The notes: generated from the letters alone by a model not told the origin. Counted from the first letter of the stretch, positions 33,669 through 44,120 are shown. The stretch: DNA of 64,000 nt from Firmicutes bacterium HGW-Firmicutes-8 (GCA_002840165.1 PGZN01000003.1:17734-81733), one strand, 5' to 3'. A program made the numbers and translations.

Positions 33669-36608
33669 ATGACCATCAAATTAACCCGGAGAAAATTTCT
33701 CAAAATTTCCGCGATATTAACAACAAGTTTGCTGATGCCGCCGCGGGCCAAAAAGCCTGTTGCAGACGGCATACCTGACCTAACAAAAATCAGGGGTTCA
33801 CGGATAGTAATAAGTGTCTGCCAGTACTGTGGCGTGGGCTGCGGGGTGCTGGCATATGAGAGAGACGGTAAACTGGTAAACCTGGAAGGTGATCCGGTAA
33901 ATCCCATTAACAGGGGCACTCTTTGTCCCAAAGGGTTATTCATGTACCAAGTTACCACTTCACCCCGGCGGTTAACCGTACCACTCTACCGTAGTCCCGG
34001 CTCGAAAAACTGGCAGGAAATTTCCTGGGAAGAGGCAATCAGGGGGATTGCCTCCAAAATAAAAGAAACCAGGGACAAGTACTGGGACGAAACAAGAAGG
34101 TCAGCAGCCGGCCTGGCCGTATTGGGTTCAGCTCTTGTGACCAATGAAGAAGTATACCTGTTAACCAAACTTGCCAGGGTACTGGGGGTAACCAGCTATG
34201 ACCACCAGTGCCGGATGTGCCATGCTCCGACTATGTGGGGACTGCAGGTCAGTACCGGTCACGGGGGAATGCATAATACTTTTACGGATGTTGTCCACTC
34301 CCGCTGTATATTGATCCTGTCCAACCCGGCAGAGTGTCATCCCATAGCCATGAGACATATTGTCCAGGCAAAGGAAAAAGGAGCAAAGATAATTGTTGTG
34401 GATCCCAGGTTTACCCGGACGGCAGCCATGGCCGACCGCTACGTGAGGCTAAGGAGCGGGACGGATATCACTTTTATTGGAGGTATTATTAATTACCTGA
34501 TCCGGAATAACCTTTACGACAGGTGGTATGTGGAGCAGTTTACCAATGCCCTGTTTTTAGTGGATCAAGATTACAAATTTAATGAAGGAATTTTCTCCGG
34601 CTACAATAAAGAAACCGGATCTTACAACATGGAAAAGTGGAAATATCAGTTGGATGAAAAGGGCCAACCTAAACGCGCATCCTCCCTCAATCACCCCTGG
34701 TCGGTTTTTTCCCTGCTGAATAGTCATTTTTCCCGGTATACACCTGACCTGGTGGAAAACATAACCGGTGTTCCCCGGGAAATTCTGATGGAAGTTGCGG
34801 AAACCATGGCCCGTCATAAGCCCGGGGCGGTAGTTTTTTCAGTTGGTTCCACCCAACACACAACGGGAACCCAAAATACCCGTTCTTATGCCATTCTCCA
34901 ACTGTTACTGGGGAATGTGGGTAAAGCGGGCGGTGGTATTGTGCCTTACCGGGGACATTCCAACATACAGGGAGCTACGGACTTGGGAGCTAATTATGAA
35001 ACCCTTCCCGGTTATCCAGGGCAGTATCCCACGGAAAAGGAAAAGGACCTGGAAACATGGACAGAAACCTACGGGAAGAATGCCGAAAAAATACTGGTTG
35101 CTCTACTGAAGGCTTGGTTTGGGAACAGGGCTGATGCGTCCAACGACTGGGGCTACAGATTTCTCCCCTTGCGTAAAAGTGCGGTCAAGGAGTCCCTGGT
35201 AAATATATTTAAGGATTTCGGGAATATCAGGACCCTACTGTGTTTTGGAGAGAATCCTGCCGTGTCCAATCCAGACCAACATGCAGTTCTTCGGTCTTTG
35301 GCCAGACTGGAAACCCTGGTGGTGGTCGACCTGTTTGAAAATGAAACGGCCGCTTTCTGGAAAGCGCCGGGAGCAGATCCAGGTAATATAAATACAGAGG
35401 TTTATCTTCTGCCTGCCGCCGCAGGAGTTGAAAAAGAGGGAAGCCGTACCAATTCCTCCCGCTGGATACAGTGGGGGGATAAAGCGGTTAATCCCCCGGG
35501 AGAGGCGCAGCCTGACCTTTGGATAATAGATGCCTTGTTTAATGAAGTCAAGGGATTGTACCAGGGCAGTTCCCTGGCGAAGGATGCCCCTGTATTACAC
35601 TGCCAATGGGATTATGGAATACCACCCCGGGCCGAAAGTGTCCTTAAAGAAATCAGCGGTTATTATGCGGCCACCGGAGAACCGGTAAAAAGCAGGGAGG
35701 AAGCTAATTCTCGAAAGACCGGGGAAATAGCCGTAGGCTGCTGGATTTATGCGGGGGTGTTTGCCCGGGAAAACAGGGCAAAAGCACGGGATAATACCAA
35801 TGTGGGCGGTGTTGATATCTATCCTGGCTGGGCATACTCGTACCCGGATAACATCCGGGTACTTGGTAACAGGGCATCATGTAACGAAAATGGACAGCCG
35901 CTTAATCAAGCACTGACTTTAATCCGTTGGGACGGCAAGAAATGGACCGGTCCGGACATCCCCGATATTTTTATAGGGAATGCCCCCCCTACCACGGAAC
36001 CCGGAAAAAGCGCATTCATGTTAAACGCGGAAAACGTGGCCCGTCTCTGTGCCCTGAGTTACCGCAGTCCGGACAGGAAAAAAGTATCCCGGATGGTTGA
36101 AGACGGGCCGTTTCCTGAGCATTACGAACCGGTGGAAAGCCCGGTCCCTAACCTGCTCCATCCGGAAGTCCAAACTAACCCGGCGGTTGCTCCGCAGGAA
36201 AAAGGGGATCCTGCTCAATTTCCTCATATTTTAACCACTTACAGGGTAACAGAACACCATACAGGAGGACCTCTGACACGTAATTTGCCCTGGGCGGCCG
36301 AAATGGAGCCGGAACTGTTCGTGGAATTGAGTCCCGGAATGGGTAAGGCTCTGGGTGTAACCAGCGCTGATTATTTGGAGGTAAATACTGCCCGGGGCAG
36401 TATCCGGGGAAGAGCTTTGGTAAGCCCCCGCGTCCAGCCCTTAAAAGTGAACGGGCGTTTAATCGAACATATAGGCGTACCTTATCACTGGGGATTCATG
36501 GGCCTGGTAACCGGGGACAGCGCCAATATCCTCACCATCGATGCCCTTGACCCCACTGCCCAAATGCCACAATTAAAGGTATGCCTGTGTAACGTGAGAA
36601 AAATTTAG
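33669..36608 (+). CDS. Tat-exported molybdopterin oxidoreductase, formate-dehydrogenase-like large subunit
   Basis: The 979-residue protein has a Tat signal (RRKFLK at 7-12), a 4Fe-4S motif (Cys 51, 54, 58, 86) and the Mo/W-bis-MGD domains. At the active site it has RMCHAPTMWGL, where formate dehydrogenases have Sec or Cys followed by His, so Cys 184 is the predicted metal ligand. The C-terminal molydop_binding domain (TEHHTGGPLTRNLPWAAEMEPE; PYHWGFMG) is complete. It heads an operon with a 4-cluster ferredoxin subunit and an NrfD-like anchor, as in FdnGHI-type enzymes facing the outside of the membrane. Formate is the likely but unproven substrate. Confidence 0.87.
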   Translation: MTIKLTRRKFLKISAILTTSLLMPPRAKKPVADGIPDLTKIRGSRIVISVCQYCGVGCGVLAYERDGKLVNLEGDPVNPINRGTLCPKGLFMYQVTTSPRRLTVPLYRSPGSKNWQEISWEEAIRGIASKIKETRDKYWDETRRSAAGLAVLGSALVTNEEVYLLTKLARVLGVTSYDHQCRMCHAPTMWGLQVSTGHGGMHNTFTDVVHSRCILILSNPAECHPIAMRHIVQAKEKGAKIIVVDPRFTRTAAMADRYVRLRSGTDITFIGGIINYLIRNNLYDRWYVEQFTNALFLVDQDYKFNEGIFSGYNKETGSYNMEKWKYQLDEKGQPKRASSLNHPWSVFSLLNSHFSRYTPDLVENITGVPREILMEVAETMARHKPGAVVFSVGSTQHTTGTQNTRSYAILQLLLGNVGKAGGGIVPYRGHSNIQGATDLGANYETLPGYPGQYPTEKEKDLETWTETYGKNAEKILVALLKAWFGNRADASNDWGYRFLPLRKSAVKESLVNIFKDFGNIRTLLCFGENPAVSNPDQHAVLRSLARLETLVVVDLFENETAAFWKAPGADPGNINTEVYLLPAAAGVEKEGSRTNSSRWIQWGDKAVNPPGEAQPDLWIIDALFNEVKGLYQGSSLAKDAPVLHCQWDYGIPPRAESVLKEISGYYAATGEPVKSREEANSRKTGEIAVGCWIYAGVFARENRAKARDNTNVGGVDIYPGWAYSYPDNIRVLGNRASCNENGQPLNQALTLIRWDGKKWTGPDIPDIFIGNAPPTTEPGKSAFMLNAENVARLCALSYRSPDRKKVSRMVEDGPFPEHYEPVESPVPNLLHPEVQTNPAVAPQEKGDPAQFPHILTTYRVTEHHTGGPLTRNLPWAAEMEPELFVELSPGMGKALGVTSADYLEVNTARGSIRGRALVSPRVQPLKVNGRLIEHIGVPYHWGFMGLVTGDSANILTIDALDPTAQMPQLKVCLCNVRKI

Positions 36609-36619
36609 GGGTGATTGAC

Positions 36620-37339
36620 ATGTCCGATGTAGCAATGCTCTATAACCAGTACCGTTGTATCGGATGCCGGGCCTGTCAGGTGGCATGTAAGGCATGGAAT
36701 GAAAATCCCGGAGAGAAAACAACCTTTAACGGCAACTATGAAAATCCGCCAAGGCTTACCGGAACTACTTGGACCCGGATGATATTAAGAGATGAAAGCG
36801 GTTGGCTTTTCAGAGCGGAAAGGTGTATGCACTGTACTGATGCCAACTGTGTCACCGCCTGTCCCGTGGAGGCTCAAAGTTACTACCCTCAGGGATTTGT
36901 GGTTACTAACCAGGAGAGATGTATCGGGTGCCGGGCCTGTGTCCTGGCCTGCCCTTACGGTGTGGTTAATGAGGACCACGAATCCGGCACGGCAAAAAAA
37001 TGTCATTTCTGCTTTGACCGGGTGTTAAACGGAGCCGAACCCGCCTGTGTTAAGGCGTGTCCCACCGATGCTTTAACCTATGGGGACAGGAACAGTCTTT
37101 TAAGTGAGGCCAAAGAAAAAGCAAAAAAAAACGGGGGGATTGTTTATGGTGAAAAAGAATTTTTGGGTCTGCACCACCTGTATTTGCTAAAAGCCGGTAC
37201 ACATGAAAGTGAACTGCCAGAGTTCGGACATTCTATCTCCCTTGGCCTGGAAAGCGACTGGGCCATTGGATTGTTGGGAGTAGGCGGATTACTGGGTACA
37301 GCATACGCATTCTTAAATTGGCTGAAAGGAGATGAATAA
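36620..37339 (+). CDS. 4Fe-4S electron-transfer subunit of the formate-dehydrogenase-like complex
   Basis: The 239-residue protein has four Cys clusters: CIGCRACQVACKAWNE, the region around CMHCTDANCVTACP, CIGCRACVLACPYG, and CHFCFDRVLNGAEPACVKACP. This is the FdnH/FdhB pattern of four 4Fe-4S centres. A C-terminal hydrophobic helix (about 215-235, IGLLGVGGLLGTAYAFL) anchors it in the membrane, also as in FdnH. ATG at 36620 is preferred over GTG at 36611 because AGGGGTGAT then sits at proper distance. It passes electrons from the molybdenum subunit to the membrane anchor. Confidence 0.9.
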   Translation: MSDVAMLYNQYRCIGCRACQVACKAWNENPGEKTTFNGNYENPPRLTGTTWTRMILRDESGWLFRAERCMHCTDANCVTACPVEAQSYYPQGFVVTNQERCIGCRACVLACPYGVVNEDHESGTAKKCHFCFDRVLNGAEPACVKACPTDALTYGDRNSLLSEAKEKAKKNGGIVYGEKEFLGLHHLYLLKAGTHESELPEFGHSISLGLESDWAIGLLGVGGLLGTAYAFLNWLKGDE

Positions 37340-37340
37340 T

Positions 37341-38156
37341 ATGCTCCGGTGGTCAGGCCTATACGGAGTAACCCTCTGGATGACGGGAATTGCAGGCGCA
37401 GTTTATTTGCTGGCCCTCCTGGTAAACGTCAGGACCGGTTGGCAGCAGCGTAAACTCCTGGTAGGTTCAGTCCTGGTAGCAAGCGGGCTGATAGTAGTTG
37501 CCTTAATTATATTAATCATTGAGCTGGGCAGCCCCTTAAGGTTCTGGCACCTGCTTGTGTATCCCCGCTTTTACTCTCCCTTGTCTGTGGGTTCCTGGGT
37601 GCTAATGGGGCTTCTGGGAGTTTTGGCAGTTACCCTTCTTTTGAAAGCAAGTCCCTGGTTACCTATGCTATCGATTCTCGGAGCTGTCTTTGCATCACTG
37701 ACCATAGTTTACCCTGGTGTGGTACTTCATGCCACACACCGTCCATTATGGTATTTCACAAATCTGTTGCCCTTGATTTTTACCGCAACCTCCTTTGCCA
37801 CAGGTGCAGCAGTACTTATATTTATTAAACTGATCATAGACAGGAGTCTATTATCAAATATTTATTATTTCAGCGCCCTTGCGGCCGGAGCCGGTTTCAT
37901 TTTGGTCATCCTTTTTGTTACGACACTAAGATTTTCCCAGGCAACGGTGGCTAACCGGGCTTATGCACAATTAATGAGCGGTGGGAGCGGTATTCTGTTT
38001 ATGAGCGCAGTAAGTGTGGGAATGATTATCCCAATGATATCGGCCTGGATTATGAGAAAACGCCCAAATTTACCTGTTATTCTGGGCACAGAAGGGTTAA
38101 TCCTCGTCGGCGCCCTCTTGTTACGTCTCTCCTTTATCTACGGCGGCCAAGTTTAG
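37341..38156 (+). CDS. NrfD/PsrC-like membrane anchor subunit
   Basis: The 271-residue protein has about eight membrane helices and the NrfD-type feature ELGSPLRFWHLL in helix 2, plus HATHRPLWYF. NrfD-like anchors exchange electrons with menaquinone without heme. ATG at 37341 has AAAGGAG nine bases upstream; the ATG at 37332 is too close to it. It overlaps the context of the preceding stop and completes the three-subunit complex. Confidence 0.87.
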   Translation: MLRWSGLYGVTLWMTGIAGAVYLLALLVNVRTGWQQRKLLVGSVLVASGLIVVALIILIIELGSPLRFWHLLVYPRFYSPLSVGSWVLMGLLGVLAVTLLLKASPWLPMLSILGAVFASLTIVYPGVVLHATHRPLWYFTNLLPLIFTATSFATGAAVLIFIKLIIDRSLLSNIYYFSALAAGAGFILVILFVTTLRFSQATVANRAYAQLMSGGSGILFMSAVSVGMIIPMISAWIMRKRPNLPVILGTEGLILVGALLLRLSFIYGGQV

Positions 38157-38176
38157 TGGTTCCTGTTATCTTTTTT

Positions 38177-38211
38177 CTTATACCCCTCCCCCGTATATCG
38201 GCTGCGGGCTG
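38177..38211. repeat. 35-bp repeat shared with 32391-32425
   Basis: See 32391-32425. This copy lies 20 bases after the NrfD-like gene and is not joined to a promoter or hairpin. Confidence 0.75.
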
Positions 38212-38259
38212 TATAAGGTAACCACCCTATCTTATGATGAGACACATTGACTATAATCG

Positions 38260-39201
38260 TTACTTATAGAACACAATAGAATAATAGCTGGTGGTGTTAT
38301 TAGGATTGGTCCTAGCAATCCGGGCCGAGTTATCGTGGCCCAGGATTATACGGTTTGCTGCCCCGGCCTGATTCATGGAAGTTAGCAGAGCTATGGCCGC
38401 AGACGGTGAATCAAGGTTATCATTATCCATTAAGCTGATGGCCTGCAGGTCTCTTGTTTCAATAGCCCTGAGCGCACTCCGGTCCTTGATGTCAGCCTGT
38501 GAAACATTGAGATAATGAGAAAAATCTATTGATGACACAATAACGCTGTTTTTGTTCTTGACAAGATTTTGGATTCTCTGTCCTAACTCTGCTGATTCTT
38601 GCAGACCGTAGTGCCCTCTAACCAAGATAGGCAGTATTTTTGTGTTTGGCAGATAATACCTGATATAAGGCACGAGGCCGGAAATCGAGTGTTCCGCTTC
38701 CATCAGCCGGTTGTCAACTGCAGCGAGTTGACTGTTAACCAGGCTGTCTATTAAGGTTTTTTCTGCCTGCAGGATACCGAAGGGTGTTTCCCAATTCCAA
38801 TCAGCGATACTGACTTCCTTTTTCCCCAACCCTTTATGGTTTGGAGCTATGACAACAATAATTTCAGGGTTTTGCGATGAAAGTACATTAAAGAAATCGG
38901 CTATCATCCGGCCGGCTAACAGGTGATGCGGCACTATACCGCCTTTGATCTTAAGGCTGCCCACCTGCCTCTCCGGTAAATGACTAATTGATTTTTTAAA
39001 ATCCAGGTCGTTATAGTATTTACACTTAATGGTTTCGGAATTTACGATATCCGACAGTTTTGGGGCTCGGTAGTCAGATCCCGTGGACCTTGCAAGTGCA
39101 CGATTGACGGTTTGACTGGTTCCTTTGTTTACACAACCGGCTGCCAGCAAGGCGATTAAAAAAATAGTTAAGAGTATTGGAACCGTCTTAGTCGGTTTCA
39201 T
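38260..39201 (-). CDS. AmmeMemoRadiSam system protein B (Memo-like), lipoprotein
   Basis: The ATG at 39201 follows GGAGATGGAGG. The product has a lipoprotein signal (LALLAAGC-like lipobox at about 19-24) and the Memo domain: GGIVPHHLLAG, VIAPNHKGLG, EAEHSISGLVPYI, PILVRGHYG, SSIDFSHY. The histidines of the putative metal site are kept. Memo-like proteins often occur with AmmA and radical SAM partners; none is near here. It lies 23 bases downstream of the alpha-2-macroglobulin-like gene, so the two envelope proteins are probably co-expressed. Confidence 0.85.
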   Translation of the reverse strand: MKPTKTVPILLTIFLIALLAAGCVNKGTSQTVNRALARSTGSDYRAPKLSDIVNSETIKCKYYNDLDFKKSISHLPERQVGSLKIKGGIVPHHLLAGRMIADFFNVLSSQNPEIIVVIAPNHKGLGKKEVSIADWNWETPFGILQAEKTLIDSLVNSQLAAVDNRLMEAEHSISGLVPYIRYYLPNTKILPILVRGHYGLQESAELGQRIQNLVKNKNSVIVSSIDFSHYLNVSQADIKDRSALRAIETRDLQAISLMDNDNLDSPSAAIALLTSMNQAGAANRIILGHDNSARIARTNPNNTTSYYSIVFYK

Positions 39202-39224
39202 ACAATCCTCCATCTCCGTCCAAT

Positions 39225-42200
39225 CTAGTTGTCTATTATTAACTTGGTTCTGTCTGTAAACCCGGCAACATCACTATACCCGTGTTTAATCAAAGCGTTG
39301 TCAGCGGTAAATGCGCCCGGTGAAACTGCCCTAGCATAGTAGACTAATTTCCGCGGTTTATCTTTTTGAGGCCAAATCTCAAAGACCATCGTTTGGCCGC
39401 TAATTTGATAATAATACCATTCACTGTCGGAATTGGGTTCCACACCAACAAACCTTAAACCACTTGGCAGGATATCTGTAATTTCATAATAATCATCCGG
39501 GGCATTTCGTTCAAAACCGGGTTGAAGTGTTATTTTGATAAGGTCAGACTGTTTAAACCGTTTCTTGCTGACATCACCGACACTGTATGTCCTGGTTAGT
39601 TTAACAAGTTTATCTTTAGTGTTCATTAAATCCTTGATGGGGCCAACATAATGCTCAGCAGACATTATATCCCCTGAGAAATCCGAAAATTTTACCCTGG
39701 CTGCTTTCCCGCTGGTCAAGACCAGCTTATATCGTTCTATGTTTTTTAAAATAACATCCTTTTTAACCCCGTCAATCTCATAGCTAAATCTACCGACTTG
39801 GTTTGATTTGGGCAGTGAATTTGTCACAAACATCAGCTTCTCGAGGTTGAGTAATATGTCTTTAGGAGAATTATCCTTGACATAGTTAAACAAGGGGTTT
39901 TTATTCTTGTTCCCTATTTTCATGGCTAAAACTGAGCAGAGGGATGTGGCTTCGAGGGTATCATCCCTGTCTTTACCATATTGAATATACATGTAAGGTG
40001 CGACTGACATGCTGTTTTTAGCTATTACCCCGGTATAAACCTCCCTTGCCCCTTCCTCATCCCCGAGTTCGGCCAGGGCCAGACCTAGAATTATTTTCTG
40101 TTTTAAATCGATCTCTTTGGATTTGAGCAGGTTTTGTACCTCCAACAGAACCGGTTCTGACAGCGCCCCCAGGCCCCAGTATGATGCGGCTACATCTTCC
40201 GGGATTGATTCTTTATTATCGAGAATGCTGTAGAAATAATATCTCAGGGAGTTTTTATCAAAACTGTCCCGGTCGAGGGAACACATTTTAGCTGACAGGT
40301 CCGGTTCGCTGCTGCTGTATCTAAAAAGAGCAATACCTCCATCATTTGTCTGAAACATTTTCCCATCGAATTCTTCATCCCCCCACCAATAAGGTTCCTC
40401 ATTAAAGTAACGCTTCATCAACTCGCCGGCACGTTTTCTGGCGAGTTTCTGGTCGACCCTCTCCCCCCAGGCATAGAGCAGTGAGTTAAGTGCTTCATAG
40501 AACACAGCAGGTTCGGCATTATAGAAATATATTGTGGTTAGGGACTTCCCTTTTTCTAATTGGTAGCCATTAACAAGCTTTTTATATTTAACCCGGGTTG
40601 ATTCCATGAGGGTTTTTTCGACCCTAAAGTCCCTTTTAACTGCATCTCTGTATTTTCCACAGGAGGCCTCAATAGTAATTGAATACTTCCCTTCCTTTAA
40701 TTCTCCGAGTCCAATGTTGGTAAAATTATATCCCTTACCTGCGGAATTAAAGAGTTTCTTAAAACCGTTTGGACCTTGCATTATAGCCCGGTAGTTAATA
40801 TCTGTAGAGCTGTTTACTTCAGTCCCAAAAGACCGGACCGTAATATAAGGGGTATCCCCTTCCATAAATATTGAGTTGAAAATAGTATCAACAAAGAATG
40901 GCAGCTTGGTGGTAATATTAGTTTTCCCAGACCCGGCCCCGATGTCTTCAGTGACCCCCTGATAAGTTATCCTCCACGATGTCAGGTTATCCGGCAGCTT
41001 AAATTTAGTTTTCGCCCGGCCTTGGGCGTTTGTTTCAATCGACTGGAAAAAGGCTGTATCTTTAAATATCGACCTGGTAGCGGATTGGTCTCCACCTTCA
41101 CCGCCATATTCAGCACCACCAGAAATCAATTTTTTCAGGTCTTCATGGGAAATATAGTCAGCCAAAAGGCCGGAAGAAATCCGGGGGCTGTACAATTCAC
41201 TAAGGGTTTCTACCGTCTGGTCATAAAGGGCAAAAAACGATTCATCAACAACACTTAGATTCATACTGGCTTTTACCGGGCGGCCGTTAGGGTCCTTCAC
41301 TTCGATATCGACATCTGCGGTCTCACCCGGTTTGTATTGGTGTTTATCTGTCTTTAGAGTAATCTGCAAATTCTTTTCGGAATTGTCGTAACCTATTTCC
41401 CGCATATCGATTTTGGCCAAATTTGTACCGTCAAAGTAGACGGATTTTACATAAACATTGGGTATCAGCTCTTTTTTAAAATTAAATGAATATCTTGGTT
41501 TGGTTGAAGCAGTATAGTCAATTAAACCGTTTCTGAAGACAAGATATAATATCTTTCCATTCTTATTCAGTTTCAATTCCTTGTTATTATATTGCACGTT
41601 AAGAGATACCTTATCTCCCACCCTGTACGTAGTTGTGGGATCTTCGGTGACCATGTTATAACCCTCCGTTTTTTCGCCGTCAAAGAAATTATACCCGTAG
41701 ACCTCTTCTGTTTCGACAACTGTATTTTTCCTGGAATCAAATCCGGTTACTTCCACACGGTAATGTTTGTTCATGTCAAAAGGAAATTCAAATTGGTATT
41801 TTCCTTTAACTGTTGTAAACTGCAGGCTTTTAATAAGTTTATCAACTTCAAAGTACTCGTATTTTTTTTCGGTCCTTTTGTTAATAAAATCGTAGTAATC
41901 CCCGATTTCTTTTCTGTCCCAATACACCTCATATATTTGAGCTTTCAGTTTAATGTTCAAGGATAGTCCCCGATAATCATCTTCGGAGAAATATTCTATC
42001 GGTTTATTGTTTAGTGGAGCCAGATCAATTTTATTCGTCTGCACTACTACAATACCTTTATCAGCTGCTCTTTTTCCATCTACACTGATCATGGTATCAC
42101 GGGGGAAAACAGTTACATTGCGCCGTGCTCTTACCTCTTGTTCTTCAGCGCGGGCGTTGTTAATACTAAAATAAAATTCCGTTGGATGCCATGAGTCTCC

Positions 42201-44120
42201 TAATGAAACGGGAGGGACCTTGAAGCCTGCCGAACCATTTTTATCACAGTTCAGTTTGCCATCAGCTGAGTTGATACCTGAATTTAAGTGGTTGTTGTAT
42301 CGGTAATCATAAGCAAGCTTAAGCCCTGATACAGGCGTGCCTTCAAAGAAACTGGTCTGAATGTTCAAGTTGATGGGTTCCCATTCGAAGACGGCCTGTT
42401 TGTCTGAGGTTACATCTATCTTGTAAGCCGGTTTGGTATACTGGCTAACATCAAAATATTTTTCTATGACCAAGTTATTATCAATCCTGACCGCAATACT
42501 GTATGAGCCTGCAGTCAGATTAGGCAGTACAAAACCACCGGAAAGGGTCCCTGTAGGGGTAAGGTCAATCACCTTAGAATCAATTAAAGACTGTTCTGCA
42601 TCGTCTCCCCAGTTGGGTTGCCGCAGTTCAAGAGTTGCCTTTTTAGGCTGGCCCTTTTTAGTCCTGGATTTGATTAATCCCCATACATTTACCGTGTCGG
42701 TCGGCATATATAATCCTCTGTCAAAAAACAGATAATTCCAGTAAAGATTGTTCGCATTATTTGAATCATAATCAAAATATACATTACTGAAGTCATAAGA
42801 GTAATCTGGCCGGTAGCTTACCACTGCGAAAAGATTTGGGTTCATGTTCGACGCAATCTTAAAGTAATAGTTGCTTTGGTTTTCATTTACCGATATTTCG
42901 CCGGGGATTATTGCTATCCCATCATTATTTGTATTAACCGCCTGTTTATCATCCGCAGTCACGGTACAACCTTCCACGGGTTGCCCGGACCCGGCATTAT
43001 TGACCCAGATAAGGGTCTTGTCTTTGGCCACCGTAATGTATGACACAAGGTTATTTACCTGGATATGGGTCTGGGCTTTAGCGCTGCCCGCAGTACAGTT
43101 TATTAAGTAATAACCTTCCGGCAGCGGCGTGGGGAAACAAAGATAGTCCTGGTAGTCTACCGTAACAATCTTTGTTTTAAAGGTAGTTACTTTATCTAAC
43201 CCCGCGGTTTTAAAACTAGTCCGAGCTTTTGCGTTATAAGCCCAGTATGGTGATGAACCCAATGTTTTAAGGTTGTCCAAAAAACCTTTGTCACCTGGGT
43301 ATCTGTATACCTCAACAGTAACACTGTTGTTTGCATTGGAAGTGTTTGCATATGTTCTGATAACAGGAGCTGTTTTGGGTAAAACATTATGTAAATCTTC
43401 GAAAAAAATGTGATCCGAATACGTCTTTTTTTCGGTTTCGAATTGAAATACGTAATCTTTGTCAATTCGGTCATTACTTCCTTTAAGGGAAACGCCTTTT
43501 TTTAATTTTACCGTATAAACAGTCGCTTCGGCTAACCCCTTCGGTACAAATACGACGGTCTTCTTATGCCTTTCAAACCTGCCTTTTACCGGAGGCGATA
43601 TTTCAAAATAATTGTTGATGTCATCATAATTGTCATGGCTGAATGTTATCTCTATACCTGAATCTGTGGGTACCCAGGCGCCCTTATCCCTAGGCATAGT
43701 CCTGACCACCCGAAAGGTCTTTTTGGTCTGAAAAGCCCAAGAACGCTTATTGTCCGCATCTTTTACATTGAGGCTGAACTTATAGATGCGGTTAGCCTGG
43801 AGGGCCTTTTCAAATCTTAACAGGTAATCATTGCCTGATGCCTTTGATAATTTATATGGTTCATTTGGAGTAACCGTAAGGGCTGATTTAATCTGAGACT
43901 TGTCATACTCTTCGCCACAAACTATCTTAAAATCAGATTTGGGGTCCACCCCTATGCTGTCCGAATTTACGGCAACAATCCTAATCTTGGCCGGGTCAAT
44001 TGGTTTTGGCGGATTTGTTTCCTTCAGGACAAAAAATGCTGCCGTACAGACTATTACTGTGATTACACAAATTGAAGCGATACAGAAAGTTTTGTTTTTC
44101 AGGATATCTTTGTAATTCAT
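39225..44120 (-). CDS. giant alpha-2-macroglobulin-like surface protein, no thioester
   Basis: The 1631-residue protein has one N-terminal membrane helix (residues 12-32), so it is probably anchored outside the cell. Ig-like domains follow (40-220), then MG domains with RGLYMPTDTVNVWGLIKSR-type motifs and the MG2/A2M core (LPDNLTSWRITYQGVTEDIGAG). An alpha-toroid with a terpenoid-cyclase-like region (about 1190-1440) and a C-terminal receptor-type domain complete it. Where active A2Ms have C-x-E-Q, this one reads YAWGERVDQKLARK, so no thioester bond can form. It may be a structural or protease-binding protein instead of a covalent trap. The Memo-like lipoprotein follows. Confidence 0.82.
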   Translation of the reverse strand: MNYKDILKNKTFCIASICVITVIVCTAAFFVLKETNPPKPIDPAKIRIVAVNSDSIGVDPKSDFKIVCGEEYDKSQIKSALTVTPNEPYKLSKASGNDYLLRFEKALQANRIYKFSLNVKDADNKRSWAFQTKKTFRVVRTMPRDKGAWVPTDSGIEITFSHDNYDDINNYFEISPPVKGRFERHKKTVVFVPKGLAEATVYTVKLKKGVSLKGSNDRIDKDYVFQFETEKKTYSDHIFFEDLHNVLPKTAPVIRTYANTSNANNSVTVEVYRYPGDKGFLDNLKTLGSSPYWAYNAKARTSFKTAGLDKVTTFKTKIVTVDYQDYLCFPTPLPEGYYLINCTAGSAKAQTHIQVNNLVSYITVAKDKTLIWVNNAGSGQPVEGCTVTADDKQAVNTNNDGIAIIPGEISVNENQSNYYFKIASNMNPNLFAVVSYRPDYSYDFSNVYFDYDSNNANNLYWNYLFFDRGLYMPTDTVNVWGLIKSRTKKGQPKKATLELRQPNWGDDAEQSLIDSKVIDLTPTGTLSGGFVLPNLTAGSYSIAVRIDNNLVIEKYFDVSQYTKPAYKIDVTSDKQAVFEWEPINLNIQTSFFEGTPVSGLKLAYDYRYNNHLNSGINSADGKLNCDKNGSAGFKVPPVSLGDSWHPTEFYFSINNARAEEQEVRARRNVTVFPRDTMISVDGKRAADKGIVVVQTNKIDLAPLNNKPIEYFSEDDYRGLSLNIKLKAQIYEVYWDRKEIGDYYDFINKRTEKKYEYFEVDKLIKSLQFTTVKGKYQFEFPFDMNKHYRVEVTGFDSRKNTVVETEEVYGYNFFDGEKTEGYNMVTEDPTTTYRVGDKVSLNVQYNNKELKLNKNGKILYLVFRNGLIDYTASTKPRYSFNFKKELIPNVYVKSVYFDGTNLAKIDMREIGYDNSEKNLQITLKTDKHQYKPGETADVDIEVKDPNGRPVKASMNLSVVDESFFALYDQTVETLSELYSPRISSGLLADYISHEDLKKLISGGAEYGGEGGDQSATRSIFKDTAFFQSIETNAQGRAKTKFKLPDNLTSWRITYQGVTEDIGAGSGKTNITTKLPFFVDTIFNSIFMEGDTPYITVRSFGTEVNSSTDINYRAIMQGPNGFKKLFNSAGKGYNFTNIGLGELKEGKYSITIEASCGKYRDAVKRDFRVEKTLMESTRVKYKKLVNGYQLEKGKSLTTIYFYNAEPAVFYEALNSLLYAWGERVDQKLARKRAGELMKRYFNEEPYWWGDEEFDGKMFQTNDGGIALFRYSSSEPDLSAKMCSLDRDSFDKNSLRYYFYSILDNKESIPEDVAASYWGLGALSEPVLLEVQNLLKSKEIDLKQKIILGLALAELGDEEGAREVYTGVIAKNSMSVAPYMYIQYGKDRDDTLEATSLCSVLAMKIGNKNKNPLFNYVKDNSPKDILLNLEKLMFVTNSLPKSNQVGRFSYEIDGVKKDVILKNIERYKLVLTSGKAARVKFSDFSGDIMSAEHYVGPIKDLMNTKDKLVKLTRTYSVGDVSKKRFKQSDLIKITLQPGFERNAPDDYYEITDILPSGLRFVGVEPNSDSEWYYYQISGQTMVFEIWPQKDKPRKLVYYARAVSPGAFTADNALIKHGYSDVAGFTDRTKLIIDN

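Noticed and set aside
33669..36608. Checked the formate-dehydrogenase-like gene for an in-frame UGA (selenocysteine) as in many FDHs
   Set aside because: The active-site codon is Cys (RMCHAP) and the frame has no internal stop, so it is a Cys-type enzyme.
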